A DNA stretch of 64,000 bases. Origin: Ianthella basta. Lineage: Eukaryota; Porifera; Demospongiae; Verongiida; Ianthellidae. The stretch spans positions 1,405,927 to 1,469,926 of the forward strand of contig OZ025882.1 of the NCBI GenBank assembly GCA_964019415.1, written 5' to 3'. The translations under genes and the position numbers were made by a program. Below the pieces are notes generated by a model, which saw nothing but the letters and a program-made list of their open reading frames with translations, searched no databases and was not told the origin of the DNA. Positions 50,615 through 63,838 of the stretch are shown here, piece after piece. How positions within the stretch are numbered: position 1 is the first letter of the stretch; each line of letters starts with the position of its first letter.

Positions 50615-52989
50615 TTATGTGCAATTGCACGTTCGGCAGCAGAGCTTCTTGAATGCTCGAATTTTGCAGTATTTCTTGTAGGATGAACAGAATCTGCCTT
50701 TAATTCTATTTTTGCAAGATTCTAGATGGGAGAGAAAGAGTGAATGAATGAAGTTGGGGCACACCTTCATGGACTGTATGTGTCTTTATGTGTGCATGCA
50801 TGTATCTGTGGCACTCACTGCGACAAGATGAAGTGGGTGGCTGAGTGGTGGGCATCTGAGTGGTGGGTGCTTGAGTAGTTGATGCATGAGTAGTTGGCGG
50901 TTGTGTTGTTGGTGGCCGAGTAGTGGGCGGTTGTGTTGTTGGTGGCCGAGTAGTGGGCGCTTGTGTTGTTGGTGGCCGAGTAGTGGGCGCTTGTGTTGTT
51001 GGTGGCCGAGTAGTGGGCGCTTGTGTTGTTGGTGGCCGAGTAGTGGGCGCTTGTGTTGTTGGTGGCCGAGTAGTGGGCGCTTGTGTTGTTGGTGGCTGAG
51101 TAGTGGCCGCTTGTGTTGTTGGTGGCTGAGTGGTGGGGCTGGCCACTGAGTACTCATAGGTGAATTGCACATTGTTCCCATTAGCTCCCACAAGCACTTC
51201 AAAGTTTGCTTCCTGGGTGAGGGGTCCATTGGTTGACAGTGTCTCTGAAGTGGAGCCTCTCTGATATGCCCATGCTGCACCAGCAGCATTGAAGTTTGAT
51301 TGGCTTGTAACTTGAAAGTTAGCGTTGAGTACCCTTGTTCCACTAACAGACAGTGCTGTGGGCAGGAGAAGAAGGAATGTACAATTCATACACTGATTGG
51401 GATGGTGCATTAGTGAAAGGTACACCACATATAGCCTGCACACTATGCAGTTGAAAGGACTGGTAGCAACAGTTATTAATTCCCTGTCTTTGGCCAGTGA
51501 TTCATGAAATTCATGAAAATTGAGTCATGCAAAACTTTCCATGCATACAGTAAGTGCATGTGATGGTACTCTGGTGTGTCAGCTCTACAGTGGATCAACG
51601 AACTGTACCTACCAAAATAGTTGTTTCCGATCACCGGATCTTCTCTAATGATTACATCCCGTGCTCCAGCAGGGATAGTAATAGTGGGACGGTAACCTGC
51701 ACACACACAACAGTAAGGATGAAATTAACAGATTCGTTGATGCATTTCAATGTACTGAGCCATATCATTGTACTGTATGTTGGAATAGCTAACACAATAC
51801 TATCAATCATGCTGTGACATGAGTAGGTCATTACACGCAAGAGGTGGCATTTGGTCCTTACAGCTACAAATGGTGATCAACATGCTTGCTACTCACCAAA
51901 TGGCTGATTTGTGCTGGAAAATGTTCTTGCAACAGTTGAGCAGGATGACCCATCACCATTGCACACACCACACCTGTCTCCTTGAGCACCATCAAATGTA
52001 TTGTCACAGCCGACGTTCTGCAGTGAGCACAAATGAGGAGATTGATATATATCATGCAATAAGACAACTATCATCACTTACGTGCATACAGTGAAACATT
52101 GGTGTTGGATCCCCTCCAAATTTACTACATCATTACTGGCACATTCTATATACACAATACTGACACACGCACCATGCACCATGCAAGCTTAAGCAGTCTC
52201 CTACTCACCATGCAAGATCCTCGCACACAGATGGCCTTGTCATAACCATTGCTGGCTCTGCAGGATGTGCCATCAGTGACCACTCCACGAGTGGAGTAGA
52301 AGTTACCACTTGAGAGACACACCAGATCACATGGAGGAGCACCAACTGAGAGCGGTAGGTGAAGAGGAGGGGAGGTGGGGGTGGATGGGGGAGGGAGGAG
52401 GGAAGGAGGAGGGAAGAGGAAGGAGGGAGGATAGGAGGGAGGAGAAGGAGGGGAGGTAGGGGGAGGAGGGAGGAGGGGAGGAGGGAGGAGAGAGGAGGGA
52501 ATCAAATGCATGTATGTATATATTTGCAGTAGGCTGGTCAGATTCAAAGGCACATACATAGCCTTTATAGCATGCAAGCAATGTAATAAAGAGGTAAACA
52601 AAATTGAAGATAAGATCTGCATTTAGTCCACCCACTTGGTTGAGGGTGCATGTGTAATTTATTCTTAACATAAATCAATGTGGCATGTAATTGCAAATGT
52701 GCTTGCAACAATTAGTAGAAGCAGTTAAATTACACCTTTTGGGGAGTATATAATGTACGTATGCAATTAATTATTTTTCAAGTTGCTGCAGTGGATACGT
52801 GCATCGTGAATTCTAACCTCTTTCATTGTCATACACAGTCCAGGTGTAGAGCTGACCATTGAAGGAGATATTGTTTGTGGCTGCACACTGCTCATTGCGG
52901 TAAGTGTCACCTTCACAATCCTGTAGGGAAGCAAGGCAAGAAGACTGGACTACATAAATTGTTCTTACCAGCACACACACACACACACA

Positions 52990-53042
<53 letters not shown>

Positions 53043-56000
53043 TGCATAAGCTGGTCCCATAACAGGTAATGTGTGTACACACTGTCTTACATTTGGGTTA
53101 CAGTACTGCACTTCATAGCTCTTCCCTTCACAGTATCTGCCTCCATACTGGGGCCTGTACCAGAATAGCAGAAAAGGGATTGTGCATGATTCAGTATATG
53201 TTAGACGTGTTAGGCACAAAATAGATATTTTGCAACTACGGGCATTGATTGATAACATACTGCAATGACTCACGCAGGGTTGTTGCACTCTCGGGTCCTA
53301 GTCCTCACTCCACCACCACACGTCTGTGAACAGCTGCTAAAGGCACTCCATGCACCCCACTGCCCATTGATTGGGTTGTTCAGAAGTGAGTTATTAACAC
53401 AACTGCCCTCATAGCAAGACTGTACACGAGGGGGGGAGGAGTCCAGTTGTCATGGTACTCAAGGGGTACAAATGATCAAAGTATGATTCACAATTCATTC
53501 ACTACATGGCATGAGTGTGTTTGTGTTTGTGTTCATGTCAGATGACTGTGAAGTGGCCATGTAAGCTTCTCTTACCTTCCCAGTGTCACATCGTGTTCCT
53601 TCTAGGGGCAGCTGGGAGTAACAGAGATTATTGGTTCCATGACAGTAGAGCTGTCCACAGAATTGCTGCAGTTGAGAGAACATTGGGTAGATATCACTGA
53701 TGCATCACACTTGAGTGTGGTATATACAACTAACACGTATGTCTGTACTCACATCTGGTGTCTGTGAGAAGAAGCATGGAGTAGAGGATGGTCCTCGGCT
53801 CTTCCTGCACTGCTCAGTGGCACTTGTACTCCTTCCGGGCAGAGTGTTGGCATTGATTGATGTGCTGGATCCCCCTGGTGCATCACGCAAGCACTGAGTC
53901 AACCCTTGTCCCCTGTACTGCTCCAGGTAACTAGCTGAGCAAGAGGACCACTTAAACAAGCCAGGACCAGTAACCAGCCTGGAGGCCATGATGTTCCCAG
54001 AGGGGTTGCAGTCATTACCGGACCCATCATGCTGCATGTTGAAACTGTTGAGATACATGCATGCAGATGAAGGAAGCCTCAATAAAGGGGGCATAGTGTA
54101 CCGTTATAGTAAAGCAGTAACATGAAGCATCCACTGCTATTATATAAGGGTTTGCACAATTCAATCCCTATGAATGCAATTAGAGCTCAACTCTAACTAA
54201 TCAAGGCACTGCACAAAGAGTCCCCCTTTGCATTCCTCTTGTACATATGTAAAGTACATTGTACCAAGACTCATTTCAGTACCTATATATATATAGTGTG
54301 TTACATGTGCCATATGCACACATGCACACATATACACATGAGACACTTACACATGGCCTGCTTCATGAGCCATTGTGAATGCTGAGGCGGTGCCTTGGTC
54401 CTGGACGAGTCCACACGACCAATGATTATTGCACATGGTCCCAACGGGAGCAAACCCAATGGTGCTCAACTGTTGGTTGCCAGCAGAGTCCACTGAATAG
54501 ATGTCACGTCTGTTTAGGTGATGGAGAATGGGTCTGGTAATCACTGCTGAAGCATTTACACCAACACTAGTACTGTAACACACAGCTGATACAAAGTATA
54601 CACATGCAATGGCACAGGATGTAAAGTACTGTGCCCTCTTCAATGTTGTGAGAGAAGTGCATTGGTATCCAGCTGCATGGTGGGCAGGGTTTAGGGTGCA
54701 AAGAGTGGAAGAGCATGCTAACTCACCTGCTGAGGAAGATGGCAAAATCATGGTGCTGTGGATCGGAATCATTTGATGGGAATGACCCTGACACTTGGTA
54801 GTCACAGAAGCTTGTCAGTAGATCATTGACATTTGCAGAGGAGGTAATTGGAGAGGTAGACCCTGTTTCTACTATCAGTCTGACGAGGGCAACATACACA
54901 GGTGGGCCCAGGAGGGAGGGGTCATTGTACAGGCTGGCAAACTGCATCCATGTGGGAGTGAAGGACAGCATTCAGCAGTGAGCAATGTCACCCATAGTGG
55001 AGCAACAATGAAACAGCAGGAATGAAGAGACCGCATTTTGTAACTGTAACTCACAACATTCAGCACAGTGGCAACATAGGCTTCCACATTAGCAGCTCCG
55101 TGATAGTCTGCTGTTTGCTTGTCAACATACACCATCATCTCCATGGTCTCCTTCCCAGATGATTGGCGCTTTTTGCGAGCAGCCATATCCACACCCATAG
55201 CCATCTTTCTGGCATCTCCCAAGGGCCTAGCACCTATAGAGCAGATTAAAGTAGTGACCACTGGCAGCAATTAATAGGCTACAGGCCAGCTAAAACAAGC
55301 TGATATGATCACTGTTGCTCACTATACAGCCAATGAATTTACTTAATCTAGTCAAGCAGTGTGCATATGTGCATGCATTCTCATAAGGAATTTACTCACT
55401 CTCCACTTCATCAACAGGATCGCTGGACACAATGGTCTCAGTGGCATCATACACGAGATGAAGAGAAGAGTTCTTCATTGGCTTCACAACAACAGCATGT
55501 CCTTCACTCATAATCACACCAGACTGTGTGGAGAGGATTAACACCAGTTGTCAGGTAATTTACATTTATTGCTTGCTAACTATTGTTACACATTATTGCA
55601 GATAATTACACAGAGAGGAGACTCTGCATGAGATCAACACGTTACACAACAGTGCTTGGATTCTTCTGCTAGCCAAATGTGAGGGGGGTGTAGATGCAAA
55701 AACGAATTGAAGCTATAACGATAGAGTAGTAGCAAAACAAGGATGGCTAGCGCTGACAGTCAGGTTAATGCTAACAATCGCATGTTTGAATCATGACATT
55801 GATAAACATCCGCAACTCACCATCTCCTCTCCCTTGCACATTTGGACTGCCACGTGAGACCCTTCGCTCCCCTCAACACGACCAGTGTAGTAGCAGCCTC
55901 TTCGGAGGTGGCTCGGTAAGGTGCGCAGGGTACCGTCATCTCCCACCGTCTGCAACACGTAGGACTTTGGCAGGAGGTCGTTGTTCGGCACGAGGTCCAC

Positions 56001-56387
56001 TGTCACGTTGTGTCCGAGCACGTTCATGGTCATCGCTACCTCTTCGCCCGCGTCGCGCCTCGTGCGAGCCAAATCACTGAGCTCTACTTGAACGAGGGCG
56101 TGATCTGGAGAGAAATCTAAAGAGAGGGGATGGAACGGTGTCAAGTTAAGAGCACAGGAGAGTACCGAACTGCTTTACGGCCACATCGCTCCGAAGCATG
56201 AATTTCAGTTGCTACATGAAGCAGCATGCCCTGGACGCAAGCTAGCGCGCGCACCTGAACTGAGTCCCAGTTCCGCTCTGAGCTGCTCCCAACTCAACCT
56301 TTCCTCTACTTCATTCAGGACCACAGAAGCGTACCCGAAAGACACGCACGCGGCGGTGACGGACAGCAATAGTACAAGAGACTTCAT
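50615..56387 (-). CDS. ADAMTS-like secreted metalloprotease with mucin-like Thr/Pro region, copy A, 16 exons, 920 aa
   Basis: Exons: 56255-56387, 55821-56116, 55400-55523, 55055-55233, 54727-54941, 54351-54509, 53753-54044, 53576-53665, 53274-53419, 53091-53154, 52818-52920, 52209-52345, 51897-52017, 51613-51696, 50819-51355, 50615-50697. Phases agree (2763 nt). Order: signal peptide (MKSLVLLLSVTAACVSFGYA), prodomain, furin-type site RKKR (about 204-207), reprolysin catalytic domain with HEAGHVFNMQHD (364-375; three zinc-binding His, catalytic Glu) and a downstream IMAS Met-turn. A disintegrin-like segment (466-497) and one TSP1 repeat ([17 protein letters not shown], about 517-531) follow. 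Then come a Cys-rich region ending [13 protein letters not shown], a spacer, about 100 residues of TTQAPTTRPP-type repeats (probably O-glycosylated) and a Cys-rich tail (LCCRTCNC) resembling PLAC or ShKT domains. The last exon's acceptor was chosen by frame and by similarity to copy B. Confidence 0.87.
52972..53038. repeat. (CA)n microsatellite, ADAMTS copy A intron 10
   Basis: CA run, shorter at the matching site in copy B (61663-61694). Confidence 0.93.
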
Positions 56388-56660
56388 TTATTGGCGGCCT
56401 GACGAGCTGGCGCGTAATCAAAGGTTGGTAACAATTCTTGCTGAATAACCGGTTTTCAAATCTGTCAAAATCTTGCTCAAATGATGTGCAGCAACTGCAG
56501 CACTGCATTTAGCTGAGCCGTGAGGTGAAAAGTTTCTCCTGGCCGAGCCGATTGGCTGCTCCCACAATGGCGTCATTTCCGAAAACTGTGTAGGTACGTG
56601 TCTATGGTTGCACTCACACGCATACATTTACGCCTTGTGGGCACCAGTAGGCCATTACTA

Positions 56661-56941
56661 GTTACTTCTTACCCATATACAGAGAAAACGAAGTTAGCCT
56701 CACTAAAACAATAAACCTGGAGGGTATGATGATATGCCATGCACCGACTGTCACTCTGCTTATGTAGCTAGTTAAAGACTGAGCAAGACTGAGCAAGACA
56801 AAACAAGTGAACAAACAATCTATGTACCGTATGAAACTGTAATGTAGCTACCTAAGAGGGTGCAATATTGTTCCTTCCTCTCCCCTTCAGCTCTCTAGCC
56901 CTGTTCGTATAGCTGTATGGAACAGGTAAGAGGATTGCAAT
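56661..56941. repeat. Left ~281-bp direct repeat flanking minisatellite C
   Basis: Shares gttacttctt, cgaagttagcctcactaaaa, gagcaagactgagcaagac and ggtaagaggattgcaat with 58008-58289 in the same order and orientation. Confidence 0.85.
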
Positions 56942-57860
56942 CATTGGGCATCTGGGCCCCAGTGTACTTCACCGGGGAATATGACATCCCTTGCAAACAT
57001 TGGGCATCAGTGCCCCAGTGAACTTCACCGGGGAATATTGCATCCCCTGCAAACACTGGGCATCTGGTGCCCCATTGAACTTCACCGGGGAATATTGCAT
57101 CCCCTGCAAACACTGGGCATCTGGTGCCCACTTCACCGGGGAATATTGCATCCCCTGCAAACATTGGTCATCTGGTGCCCCAGTGAACTTCACCGGGGAA
57201 TATTGCATCCCCTGCAAACATTGGTCATCTGGTGCCCCAGTGAACTTCACCGGAGAATATTGCATCCCCTGCAAACACTGGGCATCTGGTGCCCACTTCA
57301 CCGGGGAATATTGCATCCCCTGCAAACATTGGTCATCTGGTGCCCCAGTGAACTTCACCGGGGAATATTGCATCCCCTGCAAACATCAGTCATCTGGTGC
57401 CCCAGTGAACTTCACCGGGGGATATTGCATCCCCTGCAAACATATCGGTCATCTGGTGCACCAGTGAACTTCACCGGGGAATATTGCATCCCCTGCAAAC
57501 ATCGGTCATCTGGTGCCCCAGTGAACTTCACCGGGGAATATTGCATCCCCTGCAAACATCGGTCATCTGGTGCACCAGTGAACTTCACCGGGGAATATTG
57601 CATCCCCTGCAAACAATTGGCATCTGGTGCCCCAGTGAACTTCATCGGGGAATATTGCATCCCCTGCAAACAATGGGCATCTGGTGCCCCAGTGAACTTC
57701 ATCGGGGAATATTGCATCCCCTGCAAACATTGGTCATCTGGTGCACCAGTGAACTTCACCGGGGAATATTGCATCCCCTACAAACAATGGGCATCTGGTA
57801 CCCCAGTGAACTTCACCGGGGAATATTGCATCCCCTACAAACATTGGACATTTGGTGCCA
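56941..57860. repeat. Minisatellite C, 57-bp unit, about 16 copies, between ADAMTS copies
   Basis: Unit cagtgaacttcaccggggaa then tattgcatcccctgcaaaca then ttggtcatctggtgccc. The period of 57 is 19 codons, so both strands show repeating open frames. Two units are 6 bp shorter and one has 2 extra bases, breaking the frame. Degenerate copies continue to about 58000. Confidence 0.9.
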
Positions 57861-58007
57861 TAGTGCCATTAGAGAGGTACCACTACGTAGTTTCTTTTGT
57901 TCCCAGGCATGAACTTTGCCAGGGTATATGAAACCCCCAGGTATTTGGAATATGGAATCCCCGAGGTTTTTGGCATCCCCACAAAAAATTGGTTTTCTAA
58001 AATTGCC

Positions 58008-58289
58008 GTTACTTCTTATATACCCATACAGAGTAAACGAAGTTAGCCTCACTAAAACAATAAACCTGGAGGGTATGATGATATGCCATGCACCGACTGT
58101 CACTCTGCTTATGTAGCTAGTTAAGACTGAGCAAGACTGAGCAAGACAAAACAAGTGAACATACAATCTATGTACCATATGAAACTGCAATGTAGCTACC
58201 TAAGTGGGTGCAATCTTGTTCCTTCCTCTCCCTTTCAGCTCTCTAGCCCTATTCACATAGCTGTATGGACCAGGTAAGAGGATTGCAAT
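58008..58289. repeat. Right ~281-bp direct repeat flanking minisatellite C
   Basis: Partner of 56661-56941, with scattered differences. The pair encloses the 57-bp array. No terminal TG...CA, primer site or coding sequence is visible that would suggest LTRs. Confidence 0.85.
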
Positions 58290-59704
58290 TCTCTGCTTGG
58301 GTTTCCATAGTAACGTGCAAATTACATCCACTTTTGTGAAGAGCCACTTTAAGGCATTCACATGGACGTAATACTTGCCCTTGATCTCATCAAACAATTG
58401 GAGCTTGAGAGGTAGCTATGATGCTACATCATGCACTTGTAATGGATGTGAATCTGGCCATGTATAAAGCTATTCTGATTTCATCCCACTACTATACACT
58501 CTGCAACCCTCTCTGATAGTGTCTTTTGCAATGGGACATGCTGTACCATACATTTGCATCCTTTATTGATGCACCATGACCAAGACAAGAGCTGGGTACA
58601 TGTTAGTGTGGGTTCCAAAACAAAAATTCAACGCATCAACAAAGTAGTGTCACACATTGACAGGCTCATGCTGCACTCAGCATTTGTCAATCTAGCTACA
58701 GCAGAGACACTTGAACAGATTTGGTTCTGCACATGATGTTCACATCAACAAAAGCAGTGGGGACAGCAACAAATCAATGTGTTCACATGTCTCAGTCAAC
58801 TAGTGCTGTAGTGACATAAATGGACATACTTAATTGGCCCACAAAGGCAATAGTCATGTGTATATAGAGACAACATGACAGATACCAAACCTGACATGTT
58901 ACATTAACAGCATACACCTCCAACTACTAGATCTGAAGCTTCTCTTCAACACGCGGGCAGTGTCACTCTCAGTCCCCCTGCTGCTATTGTGTCACATTCT
59001 TTTGTGTGGTGGGTTGGCTAATCCAGCCAGCAACTGAGCCAGCACTACTTTCTCATTTCAAACTTTAACCCTTGGCTCCATGCATGCCATATCTGAAGTA
59101 CCAACCCACCTTCACACACAGTGCACACAATCTGACATCAAATCACATCCCGCTTGCACACCCCACACCATCATACCCTGCTGCACACCACTGTGTATAC
59201 ACCACAATACATTCATATATCACACACAGACCTACATACACAGTTGCATACTACTCCATCTGACAACACATCACATCCATCATCTTTATGACTCAAAAAG
59301 TTATTACAAGATTCATCTATAGTTAGTAACAACAAAGATGCTCAGGGAGAGAGAGAGAGGCTGATACTCAATCACCAGCAACAAGTCAGGCATATCCAAA
59401 TATATACAGTGGATAGCCATTAGCTATACACTGTAACAGGTGATCACCAATGAGCACTCTTTTATGCTTCTAGTGCATAGGCCACCACCATGCATAAGGT
59501 GACATGGTAGTGGTAACACTGCCAATGAATAGACTTCAATTTGTATATACATATATTTATATACAATTAATGACATACATTTAAAGATTTTAAACATTGC
59601 AATAATATCTAGAAGTTCTGAATTCTGAGTTTGCAGATCAACTGCTAAATTGTATTCAGAAATCTGATGTGAAATTTACAATCATGGGGGAAAATAAATA
59701 GTTT
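58290..59704. other. Intergenic sequence downstream of ADAMTS copy B
   Basis: No convincing coding frame or known repeat. AT-rich near 59530-59640, consistent with a 3' UTR for copy B. Confidence 0.5.
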
Positions 59705-61661
59705 TTACGCACAGTTGCATGTGCGACAGCAGAGATCTCTGACCACTTGGAAGTTACTACAGTACCTCTTGTATGCGGTGCAGATTGTGTACTGATCTGT
59801 GCATGAGCCTGGATGGAGAGACGAATGAGCCAGTAAAAGATGGAGCACACTTTCATGCAATATTTCTTAGCATGCATATGCTGTGTGCGTGCATGTGTAA
59901 TACTCACTGCTACAAGATGAAGTGGTGGACGGCTGCGTGGTTGGCGGCCGAGTAGTGGGCGGCTGCGTGGTTGGTGGCCGAGTGGTGGGCGGCCGAGTAG
60001 TGGGCGGCTGCGTGGTTGGTGGCCGAGTGGTTGGTGGCTGAGTGGTTGGTGGCCGAGTAGTGGGCGGCTGTGTGGTTGGTGGCCGGGTGGTGGGCGGCTG
60101 CGTGGTGGGCGGCTGCGTGGTTGGTGGCCGAGTAGTGGGCGGCTGCGTGGTTGGTGGCCGAGTAGTGGGCGGCTGCGTGGTTGGTGGCCGAGTAGTGGGC
60201 GGCTGCGTGGTTGGTGGCCGAGTAGTGGGCGGCTGAGTGGTTGGTGGCCGAGTGGTGGGCGGCTGCGTGGTTGGTGGCCGAGTGGTTGGCGGCTGTGTGG
60301 TTGGTGACCGAGTAGTTGGCGGTTGTGTTGTTGGCGGCTGAGTAGTGGAGCTGGCCACTGAGTACTCGTAGGTGAATCGCACATTGTTCCCATTAGCTCC
60401 CACAAGCACTTCAAAGTTTGCTTCCTGTGTGAGGGGTCCATTGGTTGACAGTGTCTCTGAAGTGGAGCCTCTCTGATATGCCCATGCTGCACCAGCAGCA
60501 TTGAAGTTAGATCGGGTTGTAACTCGAAAGTTAGCATTGAGTACCCTTGTTCCACTAACAGACAGTGCTGTGGGTAGGAGAAAAAGGAATGTACAATTCA
60601 TACACTGATTGGGATGGTGCATTAGTGAAACTTTCCATGCATACAGTAAGTAGTGCATGTGACAGTACTCTGTAGTGTTAATTCTACAGTGGATCAACGA
60701 ACTGTACCTACCAAAATAGTTGTTTCCAATCACTGGATCTTCTCTAATGACTACATCCCGTGCTCCAACAGGGATAGTAATAGTGGGACGGTAACCTGCA
60801 CACACACAACAGTATAAGGATGAAATTAAGTTAACAGATGTTTGATGCATTTCAATGTACTGAGCCACACAATACTATCAATTATGCCGTGACATGAGTA
60901 GGTCATAGGTGGCATTTGGTCATTACAGCCACAAATGGTGATCCACATGCTAGCTACTCACCAAATGGCTGATTTGTGCTGGAAAACGTTCTTGCAACAG
61001 TTGAGCAGGATGACCCATCACCATTGCACACACCACACCTGTCTTCCTGAGCACCATCAAATGTATCGTCGCAGCCGACATTCTGCAGTGCAAATAAGGA
61101 GATTGATGATATCAGTCTATCAAGACATCTACCAACATGATTATAAAATATGTATTATAAATGTGTGGATGTACAATATAAAATCATGTGTCATACTGGC
61201 GCATTCAATATACACACTGCTGACACATGCAGCGTGAACCAAGCAGTCTCCTACTCACCATGCAAGATCCTCGCACACAGATGGCCTTGTCATAACCATT
61301 GCTGGCTCTGCAGGATGTGCCATCAGCAACCACTCCACGAGTGGAGTAGAAGTTACCACTTGAGAGACACACCAGATCACATGGAGGAGCACCAACTGAG
61401 AGTGGTGGGTGGGGAGGAGGGGGGAGGGAGAATAATGCCACAGCTTGAGTAATTAGCTAACACAAGGAAACGATCATTGTAACAGTAGCAATGTTTAATG
61501 AATGCTCCTTCTTTCTAACCTCTTGCATTATCAAATTCAGTCCAGGTGTAGAGTTGACCATTGAAAGAGTCATTATTTGTGGCTGCACACTGCTCATTGC
61601 GGTAAGTGTCACCATCACAAGCCTGTAGGGAAGCACAGATAGAAAGAGACACTTGGTGAAT

Positions 61662-61695
<34 letters not shown>

Positions 61696-63838
61696 GCACT
61701 GCATGCATAAGCTGGTCCCATAACAGGTAATGTGTGTACACACTGTCTTACATTTGGGTTACAGTACTGCACGTCATAGCTCTTCCCTTCACAGTATCTG
61801 CCTCCATACTGGGGCCTGTACCAGAATAGCAGAATAAGGGGTTGTGATTCAGTATGTTAGACACACATGAAAGGCCTACTCCCCGTCTATGGCCATCCCC
61901 ACCCATCCTGTACACACTCGCCCATACAACTGATAGTCAGCACACTGGATAACTTGAAGACATCATTGAATACTATGCTGGCTTCACTATTCAACTCAAG
62001 CCAAATGGGCTATAATGGTACACAAAGAGTGCTCCAATTGCATAAACCCATCGATTCATCCTTCACAGACAGCAGACGGAAAGACGCTCATACTGACTTA
62101 AGCACCCTAGCTAAATATTGAGGCTCCCTTCTGGTACCCCACACTGCTACTCACAACACCAAGTGGTGAATGCACACAAGTGTCCTACTCCCCAAAGGTT
62201 TCACCCACGACTCACGCAGGGTTGTTGCACTCTCGGGTCCTAGTCCTCACTCCACCACCACATGTCCGTGAGCAGCTGCTAAAGGCACTCCATGCACCCC
62301 ACTGCCCATTGATTGGGTTGTTCAGAAGTGAGTCGGCCACACAACTGCCCTCATAGCAAGACTGTACACAAGAGGGGAGGAGTCATGGTACTCAAGAGGT
62401 ATGAATTATCAAAGAATGGATTCACAGTCCATTCACTACATGGCACAAGTGTGTTTGTGTTCGTGTAAGTGGCCATGTAAGCTTCTCTTACCTTTCCAGT
62501 GTCGCATCGTGTTCCTTCAAGGGGTAGCTGGGAGTAACAGAGATTATCGGTTCCACGACAGTACAGCTGTCTACAGAATTGCTGCAGTTGAGAGAACATA
62601 CGTACACCTGTAACATAGTATGACATCTGTGTGCATGTATTAGTCTCTTATGTGTATGTACTCACATCTGGAGTCTGTGAGAAGGAGCATGGGGTGGAGG
62701 ATGGTCCTCGGCTCTTCCTGCACTGCTCAGTGGCACTTGTACCCCTCCCGGGCAGAGTGTTGGCATTGACTGATGTGCTGGATCCCCCTGGTGCATCACG
62801 CAAGCACTGAGTCAACCCTCGTCCCCTGTACTGCTCCAGGTAACTGGCTGAGCAGGAGGACCACTTAAACAGGCCAGGACCAGTAACCAGCCTGGAGGCC
62901 ATGATATTCCCAGAGGGGTTGCAGTCATTACCGAGTCCATCGTGTTGCATGTTGAAACTGTGATAACCGCAGGTCAATTGAAGAAGGAAACATAGGATCA
63001 CAATGTGAAGGTAAGAGATATGTAGTAACTTGTTTGCACACATGGGAGACACTTACACATGGCCTGCTTCATGAGCCATTGTGAATGCCGAGGCAGTGCC
63101 TTGGTCCTGGACAAGTCCACACGACCGACGATTATTGCACATGGTCCCAACGGGAGCAAACCCAATGGTGCTCAACTGTTGCTTGCCAGCAGAGTCCACT
63201 GAGAAAATGTCACGTCTGTTTAGGTGATGGAAAGTACATAGAGTATAGTCACCACTATTGTACCAACACAGTATATGCAATGGCACAGAAATTAGTGTAC
63301 TGTAGAAAAGCATGTATTGCACCGGCCAACCTGCTGAGGAAGATGGCAAAATCATGGTGCTGTGGGTTGGTATCATCTGATGGGAATGACCCTGACACTT
63401 GGTAGTCACAGAAGCTTGTCAGTAGATCATTGACATTTGCAGAGGAGGAAATTGGAGAGGTGGACCCTGTTTCTACTATCAGTCTGACGAGGGCCACATA
63501 CACAGGCGGGCCCAGGAGGGAGGGGTCATTGTACAGGCTGGCAAACTGCATCCATGTGGGAGGTCAAGGATAGCATTCAGCAGTGAGCAATGTCACCCAT
63601 AGTGGAGCAACAATGAAATAGCAGGAATGAAGAGACTGCATTTTGTAACTGTAACTCACAACATTCAGCACAGTGGCAACATAGGCTTCCACATTAGCAG
63701 CTCCGTGATAGTCTGCTGTTTGCTTGTCAACATACACCATCATCTCCATGGTCTCCTTCCCAGATGATTGGCGCTTTCTGCGAGCAGCCATGTCTATGCT
63801 CTTAGCCATCCTTCTGGCATCTTCAATGGGCCTAGAAC
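59705..63838 (-). CDS. ADAMTS-like metalloprotease, copy B, 5' part outside the window
   Basis: Thirteen exons match copy A exons 4-16: 63660-63838, 63331-63545, 63057-63215, 62666-62957, 62492-62581, 62216-62361, 61752-61815, 61520-61622, 61259-61395, 60962-61082, 60712-60795, 59908-60567, 59705-59796. Eleven have identical lengths. The Thr/Pro exon is 123 nt longer and the last exon 9 nt longer. Conserved features include the furin-like ARRKRQ, the HEAGH zinc site, TSP1 and the terminal LCCRTCNC. The signal peptide and prodomain exons would lie past 64000. The tail exon retains the same cysteine spacing as copy A, which supports both models. The intron at 61816-62215 is about 280 bp longer than in copy A. 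Copy A starts 3.3 kb downstream, so the pair is a direct tandem duplication. Confidence 0.85.

Noticed and set aside
50886-51149. Cys/Trp-rich plus-strand frame opposite the ADAMTS Thr/Pro exon
   Set aside because: Antisense shadow of the repeat-coding exon; the sense strand fits splice sites and copy B.
56981-57931. 316-codon plus-strand frame in minisatellite C
   Set aside because: The period is divisible by three, both strands are open, and a 2-bp insertion breaks the frame without any sign of selection.
56661-58289. Direct repeats as LTRs of a short retroelement
   Set aside because: No TG...CA ends, primer-binding site, polypurine tract or flanking target duplication visible; a segmental duplication is simpler.
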